The notes beneath the pieces are model-generated. The model did not search any database. It was not told the DNA's origin and saw nothing but the letters and a program-made list of their open reading frames with translations. 64,000 bases of DNA from Bidens hawaiensis (Eukaryota; Streptophyta; Magnoliopsida; Asterales; Asteraceae), in assembly GCA_021521415.1 (NCBI GenBank), contig JAIQDT010003762.1, forward strand, positions 220,181 to 284,180, read 5' to 3'. This document shows, piece after piece, positions 11,016 through 20,286 of this stretch. Both the position numbers and the translations under genes were made by a program. Numbering within the stretch: position 1 is the stretch's first letter; every line of letters begins with the position of its first letter.

Positions 11016-12443
11016 TTAGATCTTAACTTCGCAACAAGTGGTAAACTCCAACATTGATCTATACGAAGATCCATTAACCATTAACGCTTGATTACCACTT
11101 TCCCTTAATGATCTCACTTTCTTCCTCATTGTAGTTCCTTCTTCACCCTTCATCAAACTCTTCACCATCTTCTCTATCTCCTCTCTTCCTATGTCTTTTT
11201 CCGCCGGCAACACCTCAGGCCGGACCGCCACCTCGAGCTTTTCCACCAAAAGGGTGGCGTTTAGTCTCTGCTCTGCGTACAATGGCCATGCAATCATCGG
11301 CACCCCACCTCTAATGCTTTCGTATATCGAGTTTAATCCACAGTGTGTCAAAAACCCACCAACAGATTTATGGTTTAATATTGTCACCTGTGGTCCCCAT
11401 AATGGGATGATTAAACCCTGGTTTTGGGTCCGGTCCAAAAAACCTTCTGGAAGAAACTCTAGACATCCATCTGGACCGGATCCAGAGTTAAAGAATGTAC
11501 CGTCCTTGACACTGCCAGTTGGTGGACGTATTATCCACACAAATCTTTCTCCGCTCAACTCCAAACCCCAAGCCAGCTCGGTTATCTGGTCAGCAGAGAG
11601 TGTCCCTCCACTCCCAAATGATACAAAAAGCACGGATTCCAACGGTTGCATGTCAAGCCACTCGATTACTTTATTTCCCTCTGAACCTGGCGGGTCTACC
11701 TCTCTACTCAAAGGTCCAATATCATAAACCGGAACCTTCACAACAGATCGCAAAATAGCGTTGTTCCTTAACGCATCAAGTGATGTCTCATCCAAATCTT
11801 CCCATGTATTTATCAAAATCCCATCGGATAAAGTCGTAAAATCGACCCCCATCCGAACATACTCATGGTACTGTCGGGTGTTCCTGTCTAGCATCGGGTC
11901 AGGCACGTCTTTACACCGAATCGGTACACACCCGGGAATCCTAAGCGGTTCGGTGTGGTCAACGTATTGACCTTTGACCTCTTTATCAAGAACTTGTAAA
12001 TAAATAGTTAAAGCAGTAAAAAGTGTATTGCATGGGACATATACATACTTTTGCATGTGAAACTCATCGGCTATAGGAAGTGATTCACTAGAGAATAAGT
12101 CAACGATGAGGACGTGTGGGACCGGGCTCATGGCGGAGAGGGTTGACCGAATATTATTTCGGGCTGCCCGCATCATGATTGCTAGTTGGGTGACGATGTT
12201 GTAATTTGGGTGGAGTGAGTTGGAGATGTCTGGTAATGGGATTTTGATTAAGTTGATGTGGGAGGAGTCGGTGTAGGAGTCGAAGAGTTGTGATTCGACG
12301 GGTGATGTTTGGGTGGTGACTGCGAGGATGGTGACGTGGAGGTGATGATGGGTGGCGAGACGATTGGCAAGTAATAGTACGGGTACTAAGTGGCCCATGC
12401 CAGGGCTTGAGATTATTACTACGTGAAGCTTTTTTGGATCCAT
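11016..12443 (-). CDS. UGT72-like UDP-glycosyltransferase, copy 1
   Basis: Intronless, 475 aa, normal length for plant family 1 UGTs. The N-terminal acceptor domain has catalytic His18 in SSPGMGHLVP and the partner Asp115 in VLIVDLFSSES. PDPMLDRN, LSDGILINTWEDL and SGSGPDG are UGT72-style signatures (annotated in databases as anthocyanidin 3-O-glucosyltransferase 5-like or hydroquinone glucosyltransferase). The 44-residue PSPG donor box spans Trp349-Gln392. Final Gln44 normally goes with UDP-glucose. Position 22 of the box is Leu370 instead of the usual Trp (HCGLNS). UGT72 enzymes glucosylate phenolics such as monolignols or flavonoids in the cytosol; the acceptor here cannot be read from sequence. 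It lies tail to tail with NIP. A TATA box lies 73 bp upstream of the ATG. Confidence 0.95.
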   Translation of the reverse strand: MDPKKLHVVIISSPGMGHLVPVLLLANRLATHHHLHVTILAVTTQTSPVESQLFDSYTDSSHINLIKIPLPDISNSLHPNYNIVTQLAIMMRAARNNIRSTLSAMSPVPHVLIVDLFSSESLPIADEFHMQKYVYVPCNTLFTALTIYLQVLDKEVKGQYVDHTEPLRIPGCVPIRCKDVPDPMLDRNTRQYHEYVRMGVDFTTLSDGILINTWEDLDETSLDALRNNAILRSVVKVPVYDIGPLSREVDPPGSEGNKVIEWLDMQPLESVLFVSFGSGGTLSADQITELAWGLELSGERFVWIIRPPTGSVKDGTFFNSGSGPDGCLEFLPEGFLDRTQNQGLIIPLWGPQVTILNHKSVGGFLTHCGLNSIYESIRGGVPMIAWPLYAEQRLNATLLVEKLEVAVRPEVLPAEKDIGREEIEKMVKSLMKGEEGTTMRKKVRSLRESGNQALMVNGSSYRSMLEFTTCCEVKI

Positions 12444-12515
12444 GTTAGTAGCAAAGGGTTTGTAATATTAGATTAACTAAGAAGTGATGATTGATTGTTC
12501 ATGAATTAATACCTC

Positions 12516-12524
12516 TATATATAA
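12516..12524 (-). promoter_or_regulatory. TATA box of UGT copy 1
   Basis: TTATATATA on the minus strand, 73 bp before the ATG. Conserved at 41052-41060 and 54127-54135 in the other copies. Confidence 0.7.
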
Positions 12525-12638
12525 GCTCTCGTGATTTTGAAAATGGGAATATATTAATTTCTAATTGGTGGTCTAAAAAGTAGATCATTTGCACCTATTC
12601 TTCGAAGCTAATAATTTCATAAATAAGGTAAAATTTTA

Positions 12639-12887
12639 CTCCCTCCATCCTGATCAAAGTGTTTTAGTTGAAAAACACAAAGTTTAAGGTATGTTAAATT
12701 ATTGTATTCTTTGCTTACAAAATGACAATAATGCCTTTAAAAATTGGGTCAATCAATATTATTTATTCATGTTAGTTGTGTGTGTTTAATGGTAAACTTT
12801 AAAATTAGCTAATAAATTTTCAAAATAAACATTTGTAGTATAACAAATAAAATAAATATATAGACATTTTTAATGAGACGGAGAGAA
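12639..12887. mobile_element. Stowaway-like MITE (complete in copy 1)
   Basis: The left end CTCCCTCCATCC, after TA at 12637-12638, and the right end read inward as TTCTCTCCGTC, before TA at 12888-12889, match the Stowaway (Tc1/mariner MITE) terminal repeat and TA target preference. About 249 bp, non-coding. In the other cassettes its right end is deleted. Confidence 0.7.
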
Positions 12888-14416
12888 TATATTTTAGTTT
12901 TTAATTGATTGAGGGTCATAGAAATAAAATGTAGGAACTAAAACTTAGTCAAACACATGTATGAAAGTATGGAACTAGATCGAGACATGTGTATGTATGG
13001 GTGACTGATGAAAAAAAGAATACTTAATAATTATGTAAAATATAATAAATAATAAATTGATCGTACATTTAAAAAGCAGTCGTTGTAGAGTAGTGTTTAA
13101 AGCAATTAAAAAGGAAGCAATACACTAATAAGTTACAATATTTGTTGTTAGTATGGTTAGTGTACTATACCGGTTTCAAAAAAAAGATAACATGTAAACA
13201 GTGACGTAATCAGAACTTTTAAACCAAATAGTTCAATTGTTTATCTTAACTAGTATTAAATATTTATTAATTATTAATTATTTAATAGCTTTTAGAAAGA
13301 TATTTAAGAATTAAAAAGAGTATTTCGGGTATCGTAATTATCCGAAATCTACGAAAATTATCCAAGATATCTGTAATTTATTTGAAATATCCTACATTAT
13401 CCGAAATATCAAAAATTTATCCGAATATTCCACAAATTATCCAAAATATTCAAAAGTTTATCAGAAATATCCAAAAACTATTTGAATTTTGCAATAAGTA
13501 TTCATTATATAATAATATTAAAAAAAAAATTTTGAATATCTCGGATATCTCGAATGTTCGAAAATTTTCAAAATCACCTATGAATCCGAAAATTCAAATA
13601 CGGATTCTTAATCTTTTAAACACTTCTAAGTGAACACTTTAACGTGGATAAGTTAATTAATTGGCTCATACTTCTAAGTGGATAAGTTAGTATGGTTAGT
13701 GTGGGCTAGGGATGTATGGTCAACGTCTCACAATATTTTTCAAATAGTATCCGGAATATATGAAAGTTTTAACAAATATTCATTATTTAATAATATTTTG
13801 GAAAATAAAACATTTTAGATATTTTGAGTGTTTTAAAATTTTCAAAATTACTATCCAATCTGAATCCGAAAATTTAGATATATGAGATTCGGATAACTCG
13901 AATACGGGTTTAGAATTTTTTTTTAAACATCCCTAAATCAAAACCTTAATGCGGATAAGTTAACAGGCCCATAGTTGTCGTCTTTGCATGGTAGCATATA
14001 TTACTAGCCATCCTATGCATTAGGGATGTATCATCAACGTCTCACAAAAAAGTAAATCTCTCTAGAAATACAAATGTTCTCATTTTCAATAATTCAAAGA
14101 ATAGTAGATCAAAAATATCTCTAAAAAGTACGAAAGTTTTCATTTTCAATAATTCGAAGAATAACATCTCAAAACAAAGTACACGACACGAATGTCAATT
14201 ATATTGTGGAAATTTAGTTACACTAAAGGGACCAATATATATGTATGTACAAATGTGTTCATTTTCATATAATTCAAAGAATAGTAGTTAAAAAATATCT
14301 CTAAAAAATTACAAAAAGTTTTTCATTTTCTATAATACGAAGAATAGTGTCTCAAAACAAAGTACACGACTCGAATGTCAACTATATTGTGGAAATTGAG
14401 TTACATTAAAGGGAAC
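12888..14416. repeat. Non-coding spacer rich in ATCCGAAA words
   Basis: From 13325 to 13630 and from 13740 to 13920 the sequence is dominated by degenerate TATCCGAAATAT words, typical of the interiors of non-autonomous elements. Two copies of a dispersed motif (GGGATGTATnnTCAACGTCTCACAA) lie at about 13709 and 14024. From 14040 to 14400 there is a degenerate internal duplication around CATTTTCAATAATTC. 12850-13230 is present only in this copy. No gene seen. Confidence 0.55.
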
Positions 14417-14576
14417 GGTGTGTATAGATAGATAAATGAACCAATACAATAATCCCTAAGCGTACATTACGTATGTGAGTTCCTACACCGTTGATTTCAA
14501 AAAAACACGCGATGACAATATTGTAAATTTCGTCAACCCTGATCCACTGCTCCCATCGATTCGGTCCACCTTCACC

Positions 14577-16630
14577 ATCACCATTTATCAATCCATCATC
14601 GTACAACAATTTTGTCCACCGTCGAAACCACCATCCACAGTCATCATACATCGTCTCCTATTGTTGTTGACAAGTTTGTTTATCTTTTGATTAAATTGAA
14701 ATTGTAATTGATGAACCTAACTGATTAATTAACCTTGAAATTTGAATCGTTCAATTTGAATGTTTGTTACAACTTTCAAATTTTTCGGATATTTGAAATA
14801 TTTGAAAGTATTTAGTGTGAAAGTTAGGACCAGTGACAACTATTTTCAAAGTCATGATTATTATTGACAACTGCATTAAGTTGAGATTATTAAAATATAT
14901 CGAAACACTGTATTATAACCATCAAAAGCGGTCAAACCATTTACACTAGGGGTGTTCAAGAAATCCGAAATCCGAAAAAAACCGAAATCCGAACCGAAAC
15001 CGAAACCCAAATAAAACGATTCGAATTCTTATCCGGATATTTGGATCAGATCAATCCGAATATCCGAATAACTAATTCGGATTCGGACATGGAATTTGAA
15101 AAAATTTGGATTATTCAGATTATTCGGATATCCGTTTAATCTGAATGAAAAACATGTTTTTAGTGGTATTTTCCGGTTTCGTATATTTATTAGACTGCTA
15201 GCTTTTGAACCCGTGTATTACATGGAATTTGTCAAATAATAAAAATAAATTAGATCCTTTATTTCAATTGTGATTCTCAAAATACTTATAAATTAATTTA
15301 ATATAGATTTAATGGAAAAAACAAACGGGTGGTTAACAAAAAGTACTAAAATAGCATGGTTTTAATGAAAACGTCAATAAATTTTTAAAAAGGTACTAAA
15401 GTTGTATAACTGGTCAAACCTCAGGTATGAAAATGAAGCTTAATTCAATAATGAATAAAATCCATCCTATGTTATAACCCACTTGACTAAATGGTTTAGA
15501 CCCATGACCCATGAATAGCTAGAATAAATGAGATGAGATATTAGGAATTAGAAGAAATATAGGCTTGACACCTAAGCTTCAAACATTTTCTTTTATTAGT
15601 ATTGTAAGATCACCATTTATCAATCCATCATCGTACAACAATTTTTTCCACCGTCGAAACCACCATCCACAGTCATCATACATCGTCTCCTATTGTTGTT
15701 GACAAGTTTGTTTATCTTTTGATAAAATTGAATTGTAATTGATGAACCTAATTGATTAATTAACCTTGAAATTTAAATCGTTCAATTTGAATGTTTGTTA
15801 CAACTTTCAAATTTTTCGGATATTATTTGAAAACATTTAGTGTGAAAGTTGGGACCAGTGACAACTATTTTCAAAGTCAGGATTATTATTGACAACTGCA
15901 TTAAGTTGAGATTATTAAAATATATTGAAACACTGTATTATAACCATCAAAAGCGGTCAAACCATTTACACTAGGGGAGTTCAAGAAATCCGAAATCCGA
16001 AAAAAACCGAAATCCGAACCGAAACCGAAACCCAAATAAATCGATCTGAATTCTTATTCGGATATTCGGATCAGATCAATCCGAATATCCGAATAACTAA
16101 TTCGGATTCGGATATGGAATTTGAAAAAATTCAGATTATTCGGATATCCGTTTAATCCGAATAAAAAACATGTTTTTAGTGGTATTTTCCGGTTTCGTAT
16201 ATTTATTTATTAGACTACTAGCTTTTGAACCCGTGTATTACATGGAATTTGTCAAATAATAAAAATAAATTAGATCATTTATTTCAATTGTGATTTTCAA
16301 AGTACTTATAAATTAATTTAATATAGATTTAATGGAAAAAACAAACGAGTGGTTAACAAAAAGTACTAAAATAGCATGGTTTTAATGAAAACGTCAAGAA
16401 ATTTTTAAAAAGGTACTAAAGTTTTATAACTGGTCAAACCTCAGGTATGAAAATGAAGCTTAATTCAATAATGAATAAAATCCATCCTATGTTATAACCC
16501 ACTTGACAAAATGGTTTAGACCCATGACCCATGAATAGCTAGAATGAATGAGATGAGATATTATGAATTAGAAGAAATATAGTCTTGACGCCTAAGCTTC
16601 AAACATTTTCTTTTATTAGTATTGTAAGAT
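14577..16630 (+). repeat. Tandem direct duplication, about 1.03 kb unit
   Basis: Unit A 14577-15608 and unit B 15609-16630 are collinear and highly similar, starting ATCACCATTTATCAATCC and ending TATTAGTATTGTAAG. Each holds a GGGGTGTTCA terminus followed by runs of CCGAAATCCGAAA and GGATATTCGGAT words. Each also has a segment starting CTAGCTTTTGAACCCGTGTA that is related to 31660-32700. No coding content. Confidence 0.85.
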
Positions 16631-17580
16631 TATTTGAAGTTTAACGGAAAATTGATCCAACCATGGAAAATGATCCAACCATGGAAAATGATAGATATAC
16701 TAACTTTGTGTGCTTAACTAGTGAAGTTATTAGGCTTAAAAGGCTTTAGGACAATCATTGTATGTCATGGTAACTTTTTATGGTGCGTAAAAGTAGATGT
16801 GATACAAATTAAATTTTACTTGATTTTATGTGGAAACTCCTTAAGAGTTTTGCGTGTCTTCATGTATATCTTTCCGAATGATAGGCAGAAAAGCGATTAC
16901 CCAGTCATACACGAACCCATGTGTGTTCTGATTCCCGTGAAGATAGCGTTTCAAGATACTGCAGTGATCCAGATTCGGGACTTGCAGTTGTTTATTACTC
17001 TGAAGTCTATAAGTATGTTTGTAAAAAAAAAAAAAAAATTAGTACTTATGAGTTATTGTAACCTTCGAGAGTTCGAGACTTCTCAATCATGGAGTAAGAA
17101 AGAGTACGGGAAGCAGACAAAGAATACTTACAAGTTAATCAGATACTATGGGTCGAAGTCAATTCGGGGTGACTTGGGGAAAGCCAAATACGCTTTGAGA
17201 ATAGATAGGAGGCATCTTAATCTCTGAGTTGTTGCCCACTTATTTTTTGAGATTAATTGAACTTAACTCGTATCACAGAAACGATGAAAACCATTTTAAG
17301 TTATTTACATGTGTACAACCTGTTTCTCTATGTCATAATACAGCTAAACACGGATCTATGTGACAGTCACGGAGTTAGTATGATTCCTGTTAGGATCTTT
17401 TCTAAAACATGGTGGTCCCTGACTAGACTGAAATTTGATCCCTTATTCGTTAAATTTTTATAAGTTTTTCTTAGTTTTGTAGTTGTATTAATTTTTAACT
17501 GGTTACTTAGAATTGATCATGTCGTTTATTTCTTAAAGGGAAGTTTTAAAGAGCTAATTCAAATTGTTCAAAATTATAAG
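16631..17580 (+). other. Unidentified region with a 168-codon open frame
   Basis: A short tandem of CCAACCATGGAAAATGATCC lies near 16655. An open frame at 16721-17227 gives a basic protein with no domain I recognise and a poly-Lys run from an A tract. It is unlike anything else in the window and could be captured or decayed coding sequence. I do not assign a function. Confidence 0.25.
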
Positions 17581-17594
17581 GTTTGGTTATGAAA

Positions 17595-17705
17595 ATATAG
17601 GCGAAGTTGTTGAATCAGGCGAACTTGTGGATAACTTCACCTAGGCGAAGTTATCCGTAACTTCGCCTGACCAACTCTGACCCTATATAAGGATTTCAAA
17701 CAGTA
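17595..17705 (+). promoter_or_regulatory. GCGAAGTTGT palindrome cluster and TATA box
   Basis: Inverted words GGCGAAGTT(G/A)T and AACTTCGCC (plus GGCGAACTTGT) alternate over about 75 bp. CCCTATATAAGG at about 17690 follows. The same words occupy the upstream part of the LTR at 19159 and of the solo LTR at 19876, so this looks like a diverged LTR promoter region of the same family. Further AGCGAACTTG words follow at about 17730-17780. Confidence 0.5.
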
Positions 17706-17805
17706 AAATTTTCATTATTTACAATATACAGCGAACTTGAGCTCCGATATTTCAGCGAACTTACAATATCAGCGAACTTGATCTTTTCGATTTCGATTTC
17801 TTTCT

Positions 17806-19026
17806 TTGTTCTCAGTTTCAGTTATCGTTTCTCAGTCCAAGACTATTCAACGCCTAGTGGAAGCAAATCAACTGCAGGCATCCCTCCTGGTTGAGCACGG
17901 GAAAGTTATAGATGCCTTGAAGGTGTTCTTGGCATCTCAGGGGGAGATGAGCTGTAGAGGCGACGAGCTGAGGACGAAAAGAAGAAATGATCAAGACGAT
18001 GATCCCAATGCACCGGAAGGTGCAGGTGGTGAGTTGCCAATAACTACTATAGCTCTTAGGGCTTCCACAGCTGAGGGGGAGTCTGCCGCTGGTGATGATG
18101 TGGTTGCTGTTGGTGATGATGTGGATGTGGTTGAAGATGTTGAGATTGTTGATGATATGATTGATGCGCTGAAAGAGATAGACGATATGTTAGAGGATGA
18201 TGAGTTGATAAATGAAGATGATGTTCTGCCAATCGATGAGATCGAAAAGATTGGTGCAGAAATTGTAGTTGAGAATGTGATAGAAGAAGGAGAGATTGTT
18301 GAAGAAAATGTAGAGCATGAGATCCCTGTGGTTGAACAGTCGACTATATGTGAAGATGCTGTGGTTGACAACACTGAGTGGGAAGATCAGCCAAACTGGA
18401 AGGAAGGCTGCGCTCAGTGGTTTGTAAAGACGAAGAAGCCAGCAGTACTGACGATGTTCAAAAAGTCGTATAATATAAAGGGATATGCAGAATCAAAGAA
18501 GGGAATCATATGCTGGTTGTACGATGAAGAGTTGAAACTATTTGTGATCAAACGTTACGACGGCATTCAGTACTTCAAGAAGATGTTAAGATCCCTGAAT
18601 ACCTTACCGGAGTGTGAGGTGAAAGACTTAGCAAGACTGGGGCTGATAAACAGAAGTGATGATAACATGGCGAGAGTAATTGGGAAAATTGTTTGGAAGG
18701 AGGCCATTAAAGATAAAAAGTTTGAACTTCTGAAGCCTCAGAAAGGGAAGTTAGTAGAAGACAAAGATAGAGGGATGAGGGCGGACGGCAAACCATGGAT
18801 GGTTATGAAGTATAAACCAGTCCGTCATTTAAAAGAAGTGCCGATGAAGGTGATGCCCAAGAACGTCTTGAAAGACTTGAAGTGGTGGTACGTGGATTGT
18901 GAAACTGCTGAAGCGGTCATGGAGGATGAAGATGAGCAAGAGATCATGAGAGTGTATGATCCTATGCACTTAGTCAATCTGTCTCAAGCTGACTTGCAGG
19001 TACTACATGCTAAGAAGATTTTCTAA
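17806..19026 (+). CDS. Acidic retroelement-associated ORF, unknown function (no Met start)
   Basis: Open frame of about 406 codons; the first in-frame ATG is at 17947, so the reading frame may be truncated at its 5' end. The N-terminal part (SKTIQRLVEANQLQ) looks like a short coiled coil. Residues about 95-190 are very acidic with many Asp/Glu/Val. The C-terminal 200 residues are Lys- and Trp-rich (WFVKTKK, KPWMVMKYKPVRHL, LKWWYVDCETAEAVM). No reverse transcriptase, integrase or zinc-knuckle signature is present. It ends 133 bp before an LTR start preceded by a polypurine tract, so it is the 3'-terminal ORF of an LTR retroelement rather than a host gene. Confidence 0.6.
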   Translation: MFSVSVIVSQSKTIQRLVEANQLQASLLVEHGKVIDALKVFLASQGEMSCRGDELRTKRRNDQDDDPNAPEGAGGELPITTIALRASTAEGESAAGDDVVAVGDDVDVVEDVEIVDDMIDALKEIDDMLEDDELINEDDVLPIDEIEKIGAEIVVENVIEEGEIVEENVEHEIPVVEQSTICEDAVVDNTEWEDQPNWKEGCAQWFVKTKKPAVLTMFKKSYNIKGYAESKKGIICWLYDEELKLFVIKRYDGIQYFKKMLRSLNTLPECEVKDLARLGLINRSDDNMARVIGKIVWKEAIKDKKFELLKPQKGKLVEDKDRGMRADGKPWMVMKYKPVRHLKEVPMKVMPKNVLKDLKWWYVDCETAEAVMEDEDEQEIMRVYDPMHLVNLSQADLQVLHAKKIF

Positions 19027-19158
19027 GAAGTACCAGAAGTTGGTTTCTGTATGTGTTAGACAGGGAGTGCATGCTTGAAGAGATGAAAAGAGAAGACGAG
19101 AGATTACAAGACACAAGCTTTGAAGATCAAGACATGAAGCTACTGCCAAGGGGGAGTC

Positions 19159-19618
19159 TGTTGGTACATAAATGTCAGTAGTTCATAGTCTAGCGTTTGT
19201 AATCGAGTCTGTAATGTAATTATGTTTAAGTTTATGTTTATGTATGTAAGCGAAGTTGTCAACAAGTTCGCTTAGGCGAACTTGTTGAACAAGCGAAGTT
19301 GTCGACAAGTTCGCCAAGGCGAACTTGTTGAACAAGCGAAGTTATGGACAACTTCGCCTGAACATATCGGGCGAAGTTGTCGTGTCTATATATACTGTAG
19401 CCGACGGATTGTTTAGGTGACGAGAGAGGAGTCAGTTGTTGAGTTCAGTGAACGTGCCGAGAGTCTGTAATAGACGTGTTTCAAGTTATAATATATAACG
19501 TGTTCGTTTGTATCGCGTGTGATTGTTTTACGTATTCTACGCTCGTAACTACCTACGCAGGGATTCCGCACCTACGTAGATAGCGATATCCCGTGTAAGA
19601 TCCGTCCGGGAACCTACA
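19159..19618 (+). repeat. LTR of a second (probably Copia) retroelement
   Basis: Starts TGTTGGTACATAAATG directly after the polypurine-rich CCAAGGGGGAGTC and ends CCTACA. About 460 bp. The U3 part carries five or more inverted words GCGAAGTTGT/ACAAGTTCGC, followed by CTATATATACTG as a likely TATA region. It is homologous, inverted, to the solo LTR at 19876-20286. The matching 5' LTR is not found. TGTTGG ends and the GGGGGAG tract are Copia-like; that assignment is inference. Confidence 0.75.
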
Positions 19619-19875
19619 ACTTTAAATTTGTGTTAAGAGGAATTCGTATTTTTTGGTTTGTATGTTTATTGTGATTCTAAACTATTAAATGTTAGGAACA
19701 AAAAAATACGAAAATTTTTTAGGTTTATTTCGGATTATTCGAATAATTTCGGATTATTCGGATATTATCCGAATCCGATCCGAATTGAATTCGGATAGAT
19801 TCGGATCGGATAGGAATATTCCTAATTCGGATCGGATAGGATTTCAGATAGGGTCCAAAAATTTTCAAATCCGAA
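19619..19875. repeat. TTCGGATTATTCGGAT palindromic segment
   Basis: Dense words TCGGAT/ATCCGA in both orientations, the same composition as the segments at 15000-15130 and 16030-16150. It continues at 20287-20347 up to the terminus TGAACACCCC; the solo LTR is inserted within it. Confidence 0.6.
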
Positions 19876-20286
19876 TGTAGGTTCCCAGCCGGATCTACAC
19901 AGGAGTATCTCGTAACACGGGGGTGCGGAATCCCCACGTAATACGATACGAGTGTAAGATATATAATAAGTTGAACCGACACACAAACACACATCACAAT
20001 ACTAATAAACACGTTTGTATTGCAACACTTCAACACGTGATCTCGATAATCACCAACACACTCGTCTTCTGATCCCCCGAGATAAGCCGAAGTGAGGTTT
20101 ATATAACCTCGACAACTTCGCCTAACATACTAGGCGAAGTTGTTATAACTTCGCTTGTTTCCAAGTTCGCCTACATCCCAGGCGAACTTGTGTAAAACAC
20201 TATTCAAAACCAAAACAAACAATCTAACACGATTACAGATACATACAAAACACGAGATACTGAACTACTGACACTATGCACCAACA
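19876..20286 (-). mobile_element. Solo LTR, minus strand, with target duplication
   Basis: On the minus strand it starts TGTTGGTGCATAGTGTCAG at 20286 and ends CTACA at 19876, homologous over its length to 19159-19618. A perfect 5-bp duplication CCGAA flanks it (19871-19875, 20287-20291), showing a genuine separate insertion reduced to one LTR. It carries the same GGCGAAGTTGT palindromes. Confidence 0.85.

Noticed and set aside
11191..11727. 178-codon open frame on the plus strand across the UGT (also at 39727 and 52802)
   Set aside because: It is antisense to the UGT coding strand and reflects its codon composition; no independent protein signature.
13321..13640. Regular ATCCGAAAT words resembling a CRISPR-like array
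   Set aside because: Spacing and units are degenerate, the DNA is a plant nuclear locus, and the same words occur in element termini elsewhere in the window.
16721..17227. Host gene of 168 codons
   Set aside because: No domain, no start context, a poly-Lys run from an A tract, located inside a block of nested elements; kept only as an unidentified region.
17991..18374. 127-codon Ser/Thr-rich frame on the minus strand
   Set aside because: Complement of the Asp/Glu/Val-rich part of the ORF at 17806; composition artefact.
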